In this document: one piece after another, positions 10,651 to 19,228 of the stretch | How positions within the stretch are numbered: the first letter of the stretch is position 1 | How the letters are laid out: each line of letters opens with the position of its first letter | Position numbers and translations under genes: made by a program | NCBI RefSeq assembly: GCF_039839785.1 | Contig: NZ_JBDOQT010000001.1 | Span: 558,001 to 622,000, forward strand | Direction of reading: 5' to 3' | DNA: 64,000 bases | From: Pelagibius sp. CAU 1746 | GTDB lineage: Bacteria; Pseudomonadota; Alphaproteobacteria; Kiloniellales; Kiloniellaceae | Notes under the pieces: generated by a model | What the model was told of the DNA's origin: nothing | What the model saw: only the letters and a program-made list of their open reading frames with translations | The model's database searches: none

Positions 10651-11862
10651 GTGCTGACCGGAAAACGGGTTCTCCTGATCGTCTCGGGAGGAATCGCCGC
10701 CTATAAATCTTTGGAGCTGATCCGCCGCCTGAAGGAAAAGGGCGCGGCGGTGCGCTGCGTGCTGACCCGGGCCGGAGCCCAGTTCGTGACGCCGCTGTCG
10801 CTCTCGGCGTTGAGCGGCGACAAGGTCTACGGCGAGCTCTTCGACCTCACCGACGAGGCGGAGATGGGCCACATTCAGCTGTCGCGCGACGCCGACCTGC
10901 TGGTGGTGGCGCCGGCCAGCGCCGACCTGCTGGCCAAGATGGCCCAGGGCCGCGCCGACGATCTGGCCTCCACCGCGCTGCTGGCCACCGACAAGCCGGT
11001 GCTGGCCGCCCCGGCGATGAACGTGCGCATGTGGGAGCATCCGGCGACCCGGGCGAACATCGCCACCCTGAAGCAGCGCGGCATCCTCACCGTCGGTCCC
11101 AACGAGGGCGACATGGCCTGCGGCGAGTACGGCTTCGGACGCATGGCCGAGCCGCAAGAAATTCTCGCTGCCATCGAGGCCAGCCTCGGCGCAGCCAAAA
11201 CCGGCGCGGGACCCTTGAGCGGCCTGCGCGCCCTGGTGACCAGCGGGCCGACCCACGAGCCCATCGACCCGGTGCGCTATATCGCCAACCGCTCCTCCGG
11301 CAAGCAGGGCCACGCCATCGCCACCGCCCTGGCGCGCCACGGCGCCGAGACCACCCTGGTCTCCGGCCCCAGCGGGTTGCCGGACCCCGAGGGCCTGAAG
11401 ACCGTACACGTGGAGACCGCGCAGGAGATGCTGGCCGCCTGCCGCGCCGCCCTGCCGGTGGAGATCGCGGTCTGCGCCGCTGCCGTGGCCGACTGGCGCG
11501 CCGCCGCCGCGGCCCAGCAAAAGCTCAAGAAGGACAACGGCGTTGCCGCCGCCCTGGAGCTGACGCAGAACCCGGACATCCTGGCCGAGCTGTCGCAGGC
11601 AGGCCCGGAGCGCCCCAGCCTGGTGGTCGGCTTCGCCGCCGAAACCGAGAAGGTGGTCGAGCAGGGCCGCGCCAAGCTGACGCGCAAGGGCTGCGACTGG
11701 ATCCTCGCCAACGACGTGGCGCCGGGCACGGCGACCTTCGGCGGCGACGACAACCTGATCCACCTGATCACCGCCGAGGGTGTGGACGACTGGCCGCGAA
11801 TGACCAAGACGGAGGTGGCCGAGCGCCTCTGCCGTCAGATCGCCGCGACCCTCGGACGCTAA
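10651..11862 (+). CDS. coaBC: Bifunctional phosphopantothenoylcysteine decarboxylase/synthetase CoaBC
   Basis: This flavoprotein fusion makes 4'-phosphopantetheine from phosphopantothenate and cysteine in CoA synthesis. The start is GTG at 10651 (read MLTGKRVLLIVSGGIAAYKSLEL). The CoaC half carries PAMNVRMWEHPAT and the active-site cysteine in DMACGEYGFGRM. The CoaB half begins near residue 187 with LVTSGPTHEPIDPVRYIANRSSG, and KKDNG/ NPDILAELS are family motifs. The length of 403 residues is typical. It sits between ubiB and dut, the standard alphaproteobacterial neighbour set. Confidence 0.96.
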   Translation: MLTGKRVLLIVSGGIAAYKSLELIRRLKEKGAAVRCVLTRAGAQFVTPLSLSALSGDKVYGELFDLTDEAEMGHIQLSRDADLLVVAPASADLLAKMAQGRADDLASTALLATDKPVLAAPAMNVRMWEHPATRANIATLKQRGILTVGPNEGDMACGEYGFGRMAEPQEILAAIEASLGAAKTGAGPLSGLRALVTSGPTHEPIDPVRYIANRSSGKQGHAIATALARHGAETTLVSGPSGLPDPEGLKTVHVETAQEMLAACRAALPVEIAVCAAAVADWRAAAAAQQKLKKDNGVAAALELTQNPDILAELSQAGPERPSLVVGFAAETEKVVEQGRAKLTRKGCDWILANDVAPGTATFGGDDNLIHLITAEGVDDWPRMTKTEVAERLCRQIAATLGR

Positions 11863-11909
11863 ACAAGACGAAGAACGACAAGAACCTGACAGGGACCGCG
11901 TAGACCGAC

Positions 11910-12392
11910 ATGACCGCTCTCAGCGTTGCCATCAAGCGCCTCGACCACGCCGCCGACCTCAGCCTGCCCGCCTATGCCACCAGCGATTCCGCCGGCATGG
12001 ACCTGCTGGCCGCCGTCGAGGAGACGGTGACGCTGGCCCCGGGCGAACGCCGGCTCATCCCCACCGGCATCGCCATCGCCCTGCCGCCGGGCACCGAGGC
12101 GCAGGTGCGCCCGCGCTCCGGCCTGGCCTTGAAGCAGGGCGTCACGGTGCTGAACGCCCCGGGCACCATCGATGCCGACTATCGCGGCGAGGTAGGCGTG
12201 ATCCTGATCAACCACGGCGACCGGCCCTTCGTCATCGAACGCGGCAGCCGCATCGCCCAGATGGTGGTGGCGGCCTATGCCCGCGTCGCCTGGTCGGTGA
12301 GCGACGACCTGGAGGAAAGCGCGCGGGGCGCCGGGGGTTTCGGGTCGACCGGCATCGCCTCGCAGACGAACAATGCCGCAGCGGGTGACTGA
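11910..12392 (+). CDS. dut: Deoxyuridine 5'-triphosphate nucleotidohydrolase (dUTPase)
   Basis: The trimeric dUTPase hydrolyses dUTP to dUMP and diphosphate, keeping uracil out of DNA. Family motifs appear in order: [47 protein letters not shown], and the C-terminal [11 protein letters not shown] loop that closes over the nucleotide. The length is 160 residues. It lies 47 bp after coaBC and only 3 bp before the Rrf2 regulator gene, so all three probably share an mRNA. Confidence 0.96.
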   Translation: MTALSVAIKRLDHAADLSLPAYATSDSAGMDLLAAVEETVTLAPGERRLIPTGIAIALPPGTEAQVRPRSGLALKQGVTVLNAPGTIDADYRGEVGVILINHGDRPFVIERGSRIAQMVVAAYARVAWSVSDDLEESARGAGGFGSTGIASQTNNAAAGD

Positions 12393-12395
12393 ACC

Positions 12396-12851
12396 ATGCT
12401 GAGACTTTCCAAGAAACTGCTCTTCGCCATCGAGGCCGTGGTCGACATCGCCTATCACGCCGGCGCCGGCCCGGTGCGCTCCACCGACATCTCGCGCCGC
12501 CAGGGCATCCCGCGGCGCTACCTGGAGCAGGTGCTGCAGCAGCTCGTGCACCACGACATCCTCTCCGGCCAGCGCGGACCGAAAGGCGGCTACCGCCTGG
12601 CACGCGAACGCCGGCGCATTTCGGTCGGGGAAATCATCCGCGTCGTGCGGCAACTGGAAGGCACCAGCGATCCGGCCGCCGATACCGAAGGCTCCGAGCT
12701 GGGCGTGAAGGTGCTGCGGCCCATCTGGCGGGATATGCAGCGCCAGATGATGGAACGCTTCGACAACATGACGGTCGAGGAGCTCTGCGAGAAGGCGCGC
12801 GAAGAGGGGATCACCAGCGAGGCCCGGCAGATCACCGATTTCACCATTTGA
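12396..12851 (+). CDS. Rrf2-family transcriptional regulator lacking the Fe-S cysteines
   Basis: A 151-residue Rrf2 protein: winged helix with SKKLLFAIEAVVDIAYHAG, the recognition region ISRRQGIPRRYLEQVLQQL, and GPKGGYRLARERRRISVGEIIRVV. IscR-type members carry three cysteines after this point; here that stretch (EGTSDPAADTEGSELG) has none, and the only cysteine is in the C-terminal ELCEKA. It is therefore not expected to bind a cluster in the usual way. It immediately precedes cysK. In Bacillus, the cluster-free Rrf2 protein CymR controls cysteine metabolism and binds CysK, so a cysteine-related role is a reasonable inference. Confidence 0.85.
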   Translation: MLRLSKKLLFAIEAVVDIAYHAGAGPVRSTDISRRQGIPRRYLEQVLQQLVHHDILSGQRGPKGGYRLARERRRISVGEIIRVVRQLEGTSDPAADTEGSELGVKVLRPIWRDMQRQMMERFDNMTVEELCEKAREEGITSEARQITDFTI

Positions 12852-12864
12852 ATTGCAGAGCCCG

Positions 12865-12906
12865 GATGGCTTGCCCATCTGAGGACCCGATGGCTTGCCC
12901 ATCTGA
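12865..12906 (+). repeat. Tandem 18-bp direct repeat, each copy containing a dyad
   Basis: GATGGCTTGCCCATCTGA occurs exactly twice, at 12865-12882 and 12889-12906, with 6 bp between. Each copy contains the inverted repeat GATGG-n5-CCATC, so this can be read as two tandem operators 24 bp apart. The same bases also encode [15 protein letters not shown] in a short frame that starts with TTG overlapping the Rrf2 stop (TTGA at 12848-12851) and runs out of phase into cysK, ending at 13057. Either a protein-binding site or a cysteine-containing leader peptide is possible. Confidence 0.7.
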
Positions 12907-12948
12907 AAAACGTCAAGACGCACCACTTCAGGGAACGGACGGCGCACC

Positions 12949-13932
12949 ATGGAAGCAGCAAAGGCAGAGGCCCGCGCCCAAGAGACGGGCGAATTCCGCG
13001 GCAGGGTCTACGACTCCATCCTCGACACCATCGGCGCGACGCCCATCGTGCGCGTGAAAAGGCTGGCCGCCGCCTACGGCGTCAAGGCCGACGTTGCCGG
13101 CAAGTGCGAGTTCTTCAATCCGCTGGCTTCGGTGAAAGACCGTATCGGCCTGGCCATGGTCGAGGCGCTGGAGCGCGAGGGCAAGCTGAAGGAAGGCGGC
13201 ATGATCGTCGAGCCGACCAGCGGCAACACCGGCATCGCGCTGGCCTTCGTCTGCGCCGCCAAGGGCTACCGCCTGATCCTCACCATGCCGGAGACCATGT
13301 CGCAGGAGCGCCGCAAGATGCTGCGCCTGCTGGGCGCCGAGTTGGTGCTGACCGACGGCGCCAAGGGCATGACCGGCGCCCTGGCCAAGGCCGAGGAGAT
13401 CCTGGCCGAGAATCCCGGCGCCGTCATGCCGCAGCAGTTCAACAACCCGGCCAACCCGGCGGTCCACGAGCGCACCACGGCGGAGGAGATCTGGCGCGAC
13501 ACCGGGGGCAAGGTGGACGTCGTCGTCTCCGGCGTCGGCACCGGCGGCACGCTGACCGGCGTCGGCCGCGTCCTGAAGGCGCGCAAGCCCAGCGTGAAGA
13601 TGGTCGCGGTGGAGCCGGAGGACAGCCCGGTGATCTCCGGCGGCCAGCCCGGCCCGCACAAGATCCAGGGCATCGGCCCCGGCTTCATTCCCAACAACCT
13701 GGACACCGGCCTGATCGACGAGGTTCTGCCCATCGGCAACGACACCGCCTTCCGCATGGCGCGCAAGGCGGCCGCCCTGGAGGGCCTGCCCATCGGAATC
13801 TCCTCCGGCGCCGCCCTCTGCGCGGCCATGGAGATCGGCGAGCGCCCGGAAATGGAAGGCAAGCTGATCGTCGCCATCCTGCCGTCCTTCGCCGAACGCT
13901 ACCTCTCCACCGCGCTCTTCGAGGGGCTGTAA
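12949..13932 (+). CDS. cysK: Cysteine synthase A (O-acetylserine sulfhydrylase)
   Basis: A PLP enzyme that makes cysteine from O-acetylserine and sulfide. The PLP lysine is in [11 protein letters not shown] near residue 60, the asparagine loop is [12 protein letters not shown], the phosphate-binding loop is [10 protein letters not shown], and [10 protein letters not shown] closes the site. The 327-residue length is normal, with a short extra N terminus ([24 protein letters not shown]) before the usual core. The first codons overlap a leader frame in another phase. Downstream are paired palindromic repeats and then a moeB-like gene. Confidence 0.96.
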   Translation: MEAAKAEARAQETGEFRGRVYDSILDTIGATPIVRVKRLAAAYGVKADVAGKCEFFNPLASVKDRIGLAMVEALEREGKLKEGGMIVEPTSGNTGIALAFVCAAKGYRLILTMPETMSQERRKMLRLLGAELVLTDGAKGMTGALAKAEEILAENPGAVMPQQFNNPANPAVHERTTAEEIWRDTGGKVDVVVSGVGTGGTLTGVGRVLKARKPSVKMVAVEPEDSPVISGGQPGPHKIQGIGPGFIPNNLDTGLIDEVLPIGNDTAFRMARKAAALEGLPIGISSGAALCAAMEIGERPEMEGKLIVAILPSFAERYLSTALFEGL

Positions 13933-13948
13933 GGAGTTCATTTTCGTT

Positions 13949-14043
13949 GTCATGCTCGGGCTTGACCCGAGCATCCATGCCAAGGCCGCACCGGACCGGC
14001 GCAAGCTGAGACATGGACCCTCGGGTCAAGCCCGAGGGTGACG
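13949..14043. repeat. Paired palindromic repeat element, copy A
   Basis: Two near-perfect stems face each other: ATGCTCGGG...CCCGAGCAT (13952-13974) with centre CTTGA, and ACCCTCGGG...CCCGAGGGT (14017-14039) with centre TCAAG, separated by about 42 bp. This is the common alphaproteobacterial intergenic palindrome type (REP/BIME-like). The complete pair recurs in reverse-complement order near 19.9 kb. It may also end cysK transcription. Confidence 0.85.
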
Positions 14044-14122
14044 ACCCAGTAGCGGAGACGTCCGAGCGCCACCGCCTCACACCCCCTTTGTCCAACCGGC
14101 TCAAGACGCTAGACTTCGCCCC

Positions 14123-14938
14123 ATGGATTTCAGCGACGACCAGATCGACCGCTACGCGCGCCACCTGGTGCTGCCGGAGATCGGCGAAGAGGGCCAGGAA
14201 AAGCTGCTGAAGGCCCGGGTGCTGGTGATCGGCGCCGGCGGCCTCGGCTCGCCGCTGCTGCTCTACCTCGCCGCCGCCGGCGTCGGCACCCTGGGCATCG
14301 TCGACGACGACGTGGTCGACCTCTCCAACCTGCAGCGCCAGGTGCTGCACGACACCGCCAACGTCGGCATGGCCAAGGTCGAGTCGGCGCGCCGCCGCAT
14401 CGCCGAGATCAATCCCGAAGTGACGGTCGAGGCGCTGGGCCAGCGCCTTTCGCCGGACAACGCCCTGGACCTGATTTCGCGCTACGACCTGGTGGCCGAC
14501 GGCTCCGACAACTTCCCGACCCGCTATCTGGCCAACGACGCCTGCTACCTGGCGGGCAAGACCCTGGTCTCCGCCGCCATCATGCGCTTCGACGGCCAGC
14601 TCTCCACCTTTAAGGCCCACGACGGCGGGACACCCTGCTACCGTTGCCTCTTCGGCCCGCAGCCCGGCGACCCCAAGGAAAGCTGCGCCGATGTGGGAGT
14701 CCTTGGCGCCCTGGCCGGGACCCTGGGCGCGCTGCAGGCCAACGAGGTGGTGAAGGAGATCCTCGGCATCGGCACCTCCCTGGCCGGAAGCCTTGTGCTC
14801 TTCGATTCCCTGGAGACCACCTTCCGCAAGGTGAGCGTGCCGCGCGACCCCGACTGCGCCCTCTGCGGCTCCCAGGCGACGATCCGCGACTTGAAGACCG
14901 TGGACTACCGGACCGGCGAACCGCTCTGCGCGGTTTAG
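14123..14938 (+). CDS. moeB: MoeB/ThiF/HesA-family adenylyltransferase
   Basis: An E1-like enzyme that adenylates the C-terminal glycine of a small sulfur carrier (MoaD or ThiS). Seen: the N-terminal RYARHLVLPEIG, nucleotide loop VIGAGGLGSP near residue 39, the VDLSNLQRQVLH segment, DGSDNFPTRYLANDAC, and two zinc-binding CxxC pairs (CYRCLF and CALCG). The 271-residue protein has no C-terminal rhodanese domain. It stands alone after cysK; with no moa or thi genes in view, molybdopterin and thiamine assignments cannot be separated, and MoeB is the closer match. Confidence 0.85.
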   Translation: MDFSDDQIDRYARHLVLPEIGEEGQEKLLKARVLVIGAGGLGSPLLLYLAAAGVGTLGIVDDDVVDLSNLQRQVLHDTANVGMAKVESARRRIAEINPEVTVEALGQRLSPDNALDLISRYDLVADGSDNFPTRYLANDACYLAGKTLVSAAIMRFDGQLSTFKAHDGGTPCYRCLFGPQPGDPKESCADVGVLGALAGTLGALQANEVVKEILGIGTSLAGSLVLFDSLETTFRKVSVPRDPDCALCGSQATIRDLKTVDYRTGEPLCAV

Positions 14939-15002
14939 GGCTGCGATTTACTCCAGCTCCAGCAGCCGGAAATGAGGAAGCTAGTTTGAGTCCGGTAGTA
15001 GC

Positions 15003-15473
15003 CTAGAATTCCCAGTCCTCAGCTTCCATGAACCCTTCTAGGGTCAGCCAGTTGATGCCAAAATGCTCGCAAATGTTTGGAATCTTCGAGGCGTTTGGCC
15101 TCAATGCTTCCGATGTTACTACCGTTCTTTCGTCGACTTGCGCCCTCGCAATCACAAATGGATCCGCGTTCTTCCCGCCCTTCAGTATCTTTTGCAGTTC
15201 GATGTTCTGCTGGAAGTGCGGAACCCTATATATCTCACCAACAAATGCGCCTTGCGCAGCCGTCGGGGGCGGGAAAAGGTTCATATTCTCGTTGGCCCAA
15301 CCCCTAAGGCTTTCTATTGGACCGTCTTCTATCTCACGATGAACTTCTCGCGTGGAAACAATGCGCCCATCGGCGACTAGTTCGTCATACTCGCGCCAGA
15401 GCGACGGAAACCTGCCTCGGTAGAAGTTCCGAAACAGTGGTGAGAAGGCAGACGTGTCAAAGACGTAGCTCAC
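15003..15473 (-). CDS. PIN-domain protein (DUF4411 type), probable toxin
   Basis: A 156-residue protein starting MSYVFDTSAFSPLF, with the first PIN acidic residue (D6) and later acidic sites in REVHREIED and KNADPFVIARA, followed by VVTSEAL and a terminal FGINWLTLEGFM. This pattern resembles DUF4411 PIN proteins, predicted Mg-dependent ribonucleases. Its start overlaps the stop of the upstream ImmA-like gene by 4 bp (15470-15473), so the two are translated together. Base composition is clearly less GC-rich than the surroundings, which suggests transfer. Toxin activity is inferred from family and pairing only. Confidence 0.75.
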   Translation of the reverse strand: MSYVFDTSAFSPLFRNFYRGRFPSLWREYDELVADGRIVSTREVHREIEDGPIESLRGWANENMNLFPPPTAAQGAFVGEIYRVPHFQQNIELQKILKGGKNADPFVIARAQVDERTVVTSEALRPNASKIPNICEHFGINWLTLEGFMEAEDWEF

Positions 15474-16612
15474 ACACTGCCTCGCGCAAAATACTCTTCG
15501 AGAACGGCTAGGTTCCGAGGCTTAGTATCGAGATACTCAGCAAGCTGAGTCTCATCAATCCGGTTTGAGTGAAACTGCTTGAATGCAAGCCCGATGTAGT
15601 CGCGTCCGAGATAGGCGATCTTTGTGTTGTACCAATTGCCTCCTCCGCCACCTCCACGTTGAGCGGCCCATTCAGTAGCAGCTTCAGTGTAAGCAGCCTG
15701 TTCAATAAGGCCGCGGTCGAGGAACTTCCGAAAAACCACCTCTCGGCTAACGTGGAAATGTGCTGCAATTTCGGCAGCCGTTTCCTCCGATGCTGGTTTG
15801 CCCTGAAGCGTGTTCTCAAATGCCTCATCAGGAATGAGGAACTGCGCAGAAAAACGATTGCAAAGAATCTCGATGCGTCTCGCGTCGTTCGCCAAGTCGG
15901 GTATATAGCTATCTTCGAAAGTGTCGATCCCACTCGTATGAAAAAGCAAATGCGCAAGTTCATGGAATAGCGTGAAAATTTGCCGCGTCTTGGCCACGCT
16001 ATTGTTGGCATAGATCACCGGAAACACGTCATCGTACAGGCAGAATCCCGAGTATTCTGGAACTCGGAATGCGTCCTTGAAGACCGATATCCCTACCTCG
16101 CCAAGAGTGTCACGCCAGTTCGCCAATGCGGTGTCGTCATCTTGCCATGCGCACTGTTGTTCCAATGAGACGCCCAAGTAAGCCCGTACTTGCTCGGCCA
16201 TCTCGGTGACCTCGACGTTTGTAGGGAACCCTAAGTCATGCGAGATCAGACGATCAGCCGGGTTAGTTCCTTGATTCAGTTCGACAAGGTTTAGTTGCAG
16301 CGCCTTGGCTTTGCGCAGCAGGAGGCGAACTTGACTAGGAATACCGTCGAATTGCTGATCTGGAAGAGTGCGAAATGATTCGCGAATAGGGGGAACCGCA
16401 GGCGGTTCAGGAAAAAAGAAAACTGCGATTGGTACTTTGAACCGTTCCGAGAGCTGCTCCAACTGCACGTAGGTCGGAAAGATGTCGTTCTCGATGTCCT
16501 CCCAAGCTTCAATCTTCTTGAAAGTTTTTGATGCCTCCTCAATCGAAATCCCTGCTCGCTCACGAGCCCAGGTAATCAAACGTGCAGTGACAGGGATTTG
16601 CTCTCTCGACAT
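15470..16612 (-). CDS. HTH + ImmA/IrrE-family zinc metallopeptidase, probable antitoxin/regulator
   Basis: The N-terminal ~65 residues form an XRE-like helix-turn-helix (ITWARERAGISIEEASKTF ... EQLSERFKVPIAVFFF). A long middle region leads to the metallopeptidase motif HELAH at about residues 217-221, with a likely third ligand in RRIEILCNRFSAQFLIP. A Gly run (GGGGGG) precedes a C-terminal domain of about 50 residues. The length is 380. It is the first gene of a two-gene unit with the PIN gene. Members of this fold can cleave repressors in mobile elements or serve as antitoxins. Codons and composition are unlike the neighbours. Confidence 0.82.
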   Translation of the reverse strand: MSREQIPVTARLITWARERAGISIEEASKTFKKIEAWEDIENDIFPTYVQLEQLSERFKVPIAVFFFPEPPAVPPIRESFRTLPDQQFDGIPSQVRLLLRKAKALQLNLVELNQGTNPADRLISHDLGFPTNVEVTEMAEQVRAYLGVSLEQQCAWQDDDTALANWRDTLGEVGISVFKDAFRVPEYSGFCLYDDVFPVIYANNSVAKTRQIFTLFHELAHLLFHTSGIDTFEDSYIPDLANDARRIEILCNRFSAQFLIPDEAFENTLQGKPASEETAAEIAAHFHVSREVVFRKFLDRGLIEQAAYTEAATEWAAQRGGGGGGNWYNTKIAYLGRDYIGLAFKQFHSNRIDETQLAEYLDTKPRNLAVLEEYFARGSV

Positions 16613-16842
16613 AAGCTTTGTTCAGAACCCTGCGCAAATTTCGTCTGGTGTCGGACAGATGCACTGGGAATCACCGCCACATGACTAACCGACGCCCGAA
16701 TCGTATGGCAACGGCTGGGCTATTGCTAGAAGCGGAACGACACTAGCGACTCGGCTTGGCCCAACTGCATCTCTCGCCCCAGAATCTTGCCCGCAATAGA
16801 ACGCCCCTCAATGGTTGCATATGCTAAAGACAGACTCAACCT

Positions 16843-17913
16843 TTGAAGGGCACTGTCTTCCGGCTGCTTCGAAAATCGCCTAGAGTCCAAGACCTTGTCA
16901 CCTGCCGCTCCGGGAGCCGCCGCTTGACCTGCCGTCCGATCCTGCTCGCCGCTCTGCTCGGCCTCTTTGCCTCCGTAGCCGTCGCAAAACCCGCCGTCGT
17001 CTATTCCGTCGGCGGCAAGTTCGACGGCTCCTTCAACGAGGCCGCCTACAACGGCGCCCAGCGCTTCAAGGAGGAGACCGGCAAGGACTACGCGGAGTTC
17101 GAGATCGCCAACCAGGCGCAGAGCGAGCAGGCGCTGCGCAACTTCGCCCAGCGCGGCTTCTCGCCCATCGTTGCCATCGGCTTCACCCACGCCTCGGCTT
17201 TGGCGAAAGTAGCCCCGCAGTTTCCGAAAACCCGCTTCGCCATCGTCGACAGCGTCGTCGAGGCGCCCAACGTGCAGTCCGTGGCGTTCCGGGAAGAGGA
17301 AGGGTCCTACGTGGTGGGTATCCTGGCGGCCATGGCTTCCAAGACCGGCACCATCGGCTTCGTCGGCGGCATGGACATCCCCCTGATCCGCAAGTTCGCC
17401 TGCGGCTACATCCAGGGCGCGCGCAGCGCCGATCCCAAGGTGAAGGTGCTGGTCAACATGACCGGGCCGACGCCGGCGGCCTGGAGCGACCCTGTGCGCG
17501 GCGGCGAGCTGGCGCGCTCCCAGATCGAGCAGGGCGCGGATGTCATCATCCAGGCGGCCGGCGGCACCGGCATCGGCGTGCTGCAGGCGGCGGCCGACGC
17601 GGGCGTCCTGGGCATCGGCACGGACTCCAACCAGAACGGCCTGCATCCCGGCAAGGTGCTGACCTCCATGCGCAAGCGCGTCGACAACGTGGTCTACGAC
17701 AACTTCGTCACCGCGCTGGACGGCACCTGGCAGCCCGGCCTCCAGGTCATGGGCCTGGCCGAGGGCGGCCTGGACTGGGTCATCGACGACGACAACCTGC
17801 GCCTCATCACCCCGCAGATGGAAGCCGCCGCCGAGGCGGCCGAGGAAGCCATCGCCGGCGGCGGCATCCAGGTGCATAACATCACCCGAGACGGCCCCTG
17901 TCCGGTGCATTGA
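16843..17913 (+). CDS. BMP-family (PnrA-like) ABC transporter substrate-binding protein
   Basis: The mature protein (KPAVVYSVGGKFDGSFNEAAYNGAQRF...) matches the BMP/PnrA family, which delivers nucleosides or related ligands to ABC importers. Typical features are GFTHASALAKVAPQFP, SVAFREEEGSYVVGILAAM, GFVGGMDIPLIRKFACGY and IGTDSNQNG. A hydrophobic signal (ILLAALLGLFASVAVA) precedes the start of the mature chain; there is no lipobox cysteine. The ATG at 16843 gives an unusually long N terminus, so a TTG at 16924 just before the signal is a good alternative start. No permease genes are adjacent, which is unusual for this family. Confidence 0.85.
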   Translation: MKGTVFRLLRKSPRVQDLVTCRSGSRRLTCRPILLAALLGLFASVAVAKPAVVYSVGGKFDGSFNEAAYNGAQRFKEETGKDYAEFEIANQAQSEQALRNFAQRGFSPIVAIGFTHASALAKVAPQFPKTRFAIVDSVVEAPNVQSVAFREEEGSYVVGILAAMASKTGTIGFVGGMDIPLIRKFACGYIQGARSADPKVKVLVNMTGPTPAAWSDPVRGGELARSQIEQGADVIIQAAGGTGIGVLQAAADAGVLGIGTDSNQNGLHPGKVLTSMRKRVDNVVYDNFVTALDGTWQPGLQVMGLAEGGLDWVIDDDNLRLITPQMEAAAEAAEEAIAGGGIQVHNITRDGPCPVH

Positions 17914-17976
17914 TTGACCCGGCGCATTGATTGGCCCGGTACAGTAGTTGGAACGCAGCAGTGCCGGAAAGGCCGC

Positions 17977-18963
17977 TTAGAACATCGTCTCCAGGACGCG
18001 GTCCGGCGGGGTGTGGCCGTCGACGAAGGTCTTGATGGAGATGATGACCTTCTCGCCCATGGCGATGCGCCCCTCGATGGTGGCCGAGCCCATGTGCGGA
18101 AGCAGCACCACGTTGTCGAGGCGGATCAGCTTGGGATTGACCGCCGGCTCGTGCTCGAAGACGTCGAGGCCGGCGCCGGCGATCTCCCCGGCTTCCAGGG
18201 CGCGGGTCAGGGCGTTCTCGTCCACCACCTCGCCGCGCGAGGTGTTGACGATGTAGGCGTCCTCGCGCAGCAGCTTGAGGCGGCGCGCCGAGAGCAGGTG
18301 GAAGGTGGCCGGGGTGTGCGGGCAGTTGATGGAGATGATGTCCATGCGGGACAGCATCTGGTCCAGGCTCTCCCAGTAGGTCGCCTCCAGCTCCTCCTCC
18401 ACCGAGGGGTGCACGCGCCGGCGGTTGTGATAGTGGATCGACATGCCGAAGCCCTTGGCCCGGCGCGCCACGGCGCTGCCGATGCGGCCCATGCCGATGA
18501 TGCCCAAACGCTTCCCGTTCACCCGGTGGCCGAGCATGCCGGTGGGCGCCCAGCCCTGCCACTCGCCGGTGCGCACCAGGCGCTCGCCCTCGGCCAGGCG
18601 CCGCGGCACCGAGAGGATCAGCGCCATGGTCATGTCCGCGGTATCCTCGGTCAGCACGCCCGGGGTGTTGGTCACGGTGATGCCGCGCTGGCGCGCCGTC
18701 TTCAGGTCGATGTGGTCGACGCCGGTGCCGAAGGAAGCGATCAGCTTCAGCTGCGGGCCGGCCTGGGACAGCACCGACGCGTCGATGCGATCGGTCACCG
18801 TCGGCACCAGAACCTCCGCCTGCTTCACCGCCTCGATGAGCTGCGCTTGGCTCATCGGCTTGTCCTCGATGTTCAGATGACAGTCGAAGAGCTCCATCAT
18901 CCGCGTCTCGATGACGTCGGGCAGCCGGCGGGTGACGATAACGCGGACCTTCTTATGGGGCAT
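17977..18963 (-). CDS. D-2-hydroxyacid dehydrogenase (glyoxylate/hydroxypyruvate reductase type)
   Basis: A 328-residue NAD(P)-dependent dehydrogenase. The dinucleotide-binding motif GIIGMGRIGSAVARR is at about residue 155. The catalytic triad is present: Arg in FGTGVDHID / NTSRGEVVDE context, Glu in FEHEPAVNPKL, and His in LLPHMGSAT. It reduces glyoxylate or hydroxypyruvate in homologues. The gene is divergent from the SH3-domain gene across 265 bp. It ends 63 bp from the convergent BMP gene. Substrate preference is inferred from overall similarity to GyaR-type enzymes. Confidence 0.9.
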   Translation of the reverse strand: MPHKKVRVIVTRRLPDVIETRMMELFDCHLNIEDKPMSQAQLIEAVKQAEVLVPTVTDRIDASVLSQAGPQLKLIASFGTGVDHIDLKTARQRGITVTNTPGVLTEDTADMTMALILSVPRRLAEGERLVRTGEWQGWAPTGMLGHRVNGKRLGIIGMGRIGSAVARRAKGFGMSIHYHNRRRVHPSVEEELEATYWESLDQMLSRMDIISINCPHTPATFHLLSARRLKLLREDAYIVNTSRGEVVDENALTRALEAGEIAGAGLDVFEHEPAVNPKLIRLDNVVLLPHMGSATIEGRIAMGEKVIISIKTFVDGHTPPDRVLETMF

Positions 18964-19228
18964 TGCTTCCTAACTCGAACTGCGGGCCGGGAAGGCCACG
19001 GTCATGACCATGCGATGGGCGTAGAGCATGAAAGCCCGCGGGACCGGCCAAGCCTCCGGCGTCCCCGGGGTTCGCGCCTTGCCATAGCAGGCGGGGCGGC
19101 GGCTTGTCCAGGGGACAGCCCACTTTCCGGGGCGCCGCCGGACCGGGCCGCGGATATTCCGGGGGCAGGGCGGGGCCGGCGGCCGGGCCGTCTTGACCCG
19201 GCGCCCGGGCGAGGGGTAGGAGGAAAAC

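Noticed and set aside
13949-14043. The palindromes as a CRISPR-like array or an attachment site
   Set aside because: Only two different stems per locus, no regular spacers, no cas or integrase genes; REP/BIME-like elements explain them.
16613-16842. Possible tRNA-derived attachment site beside the low-GC protease/PIN pair
   Set aside because: I looked for a TTCGANNC T-loop and an acceptor stem and found neither; no direct repeats flank the pair closely.
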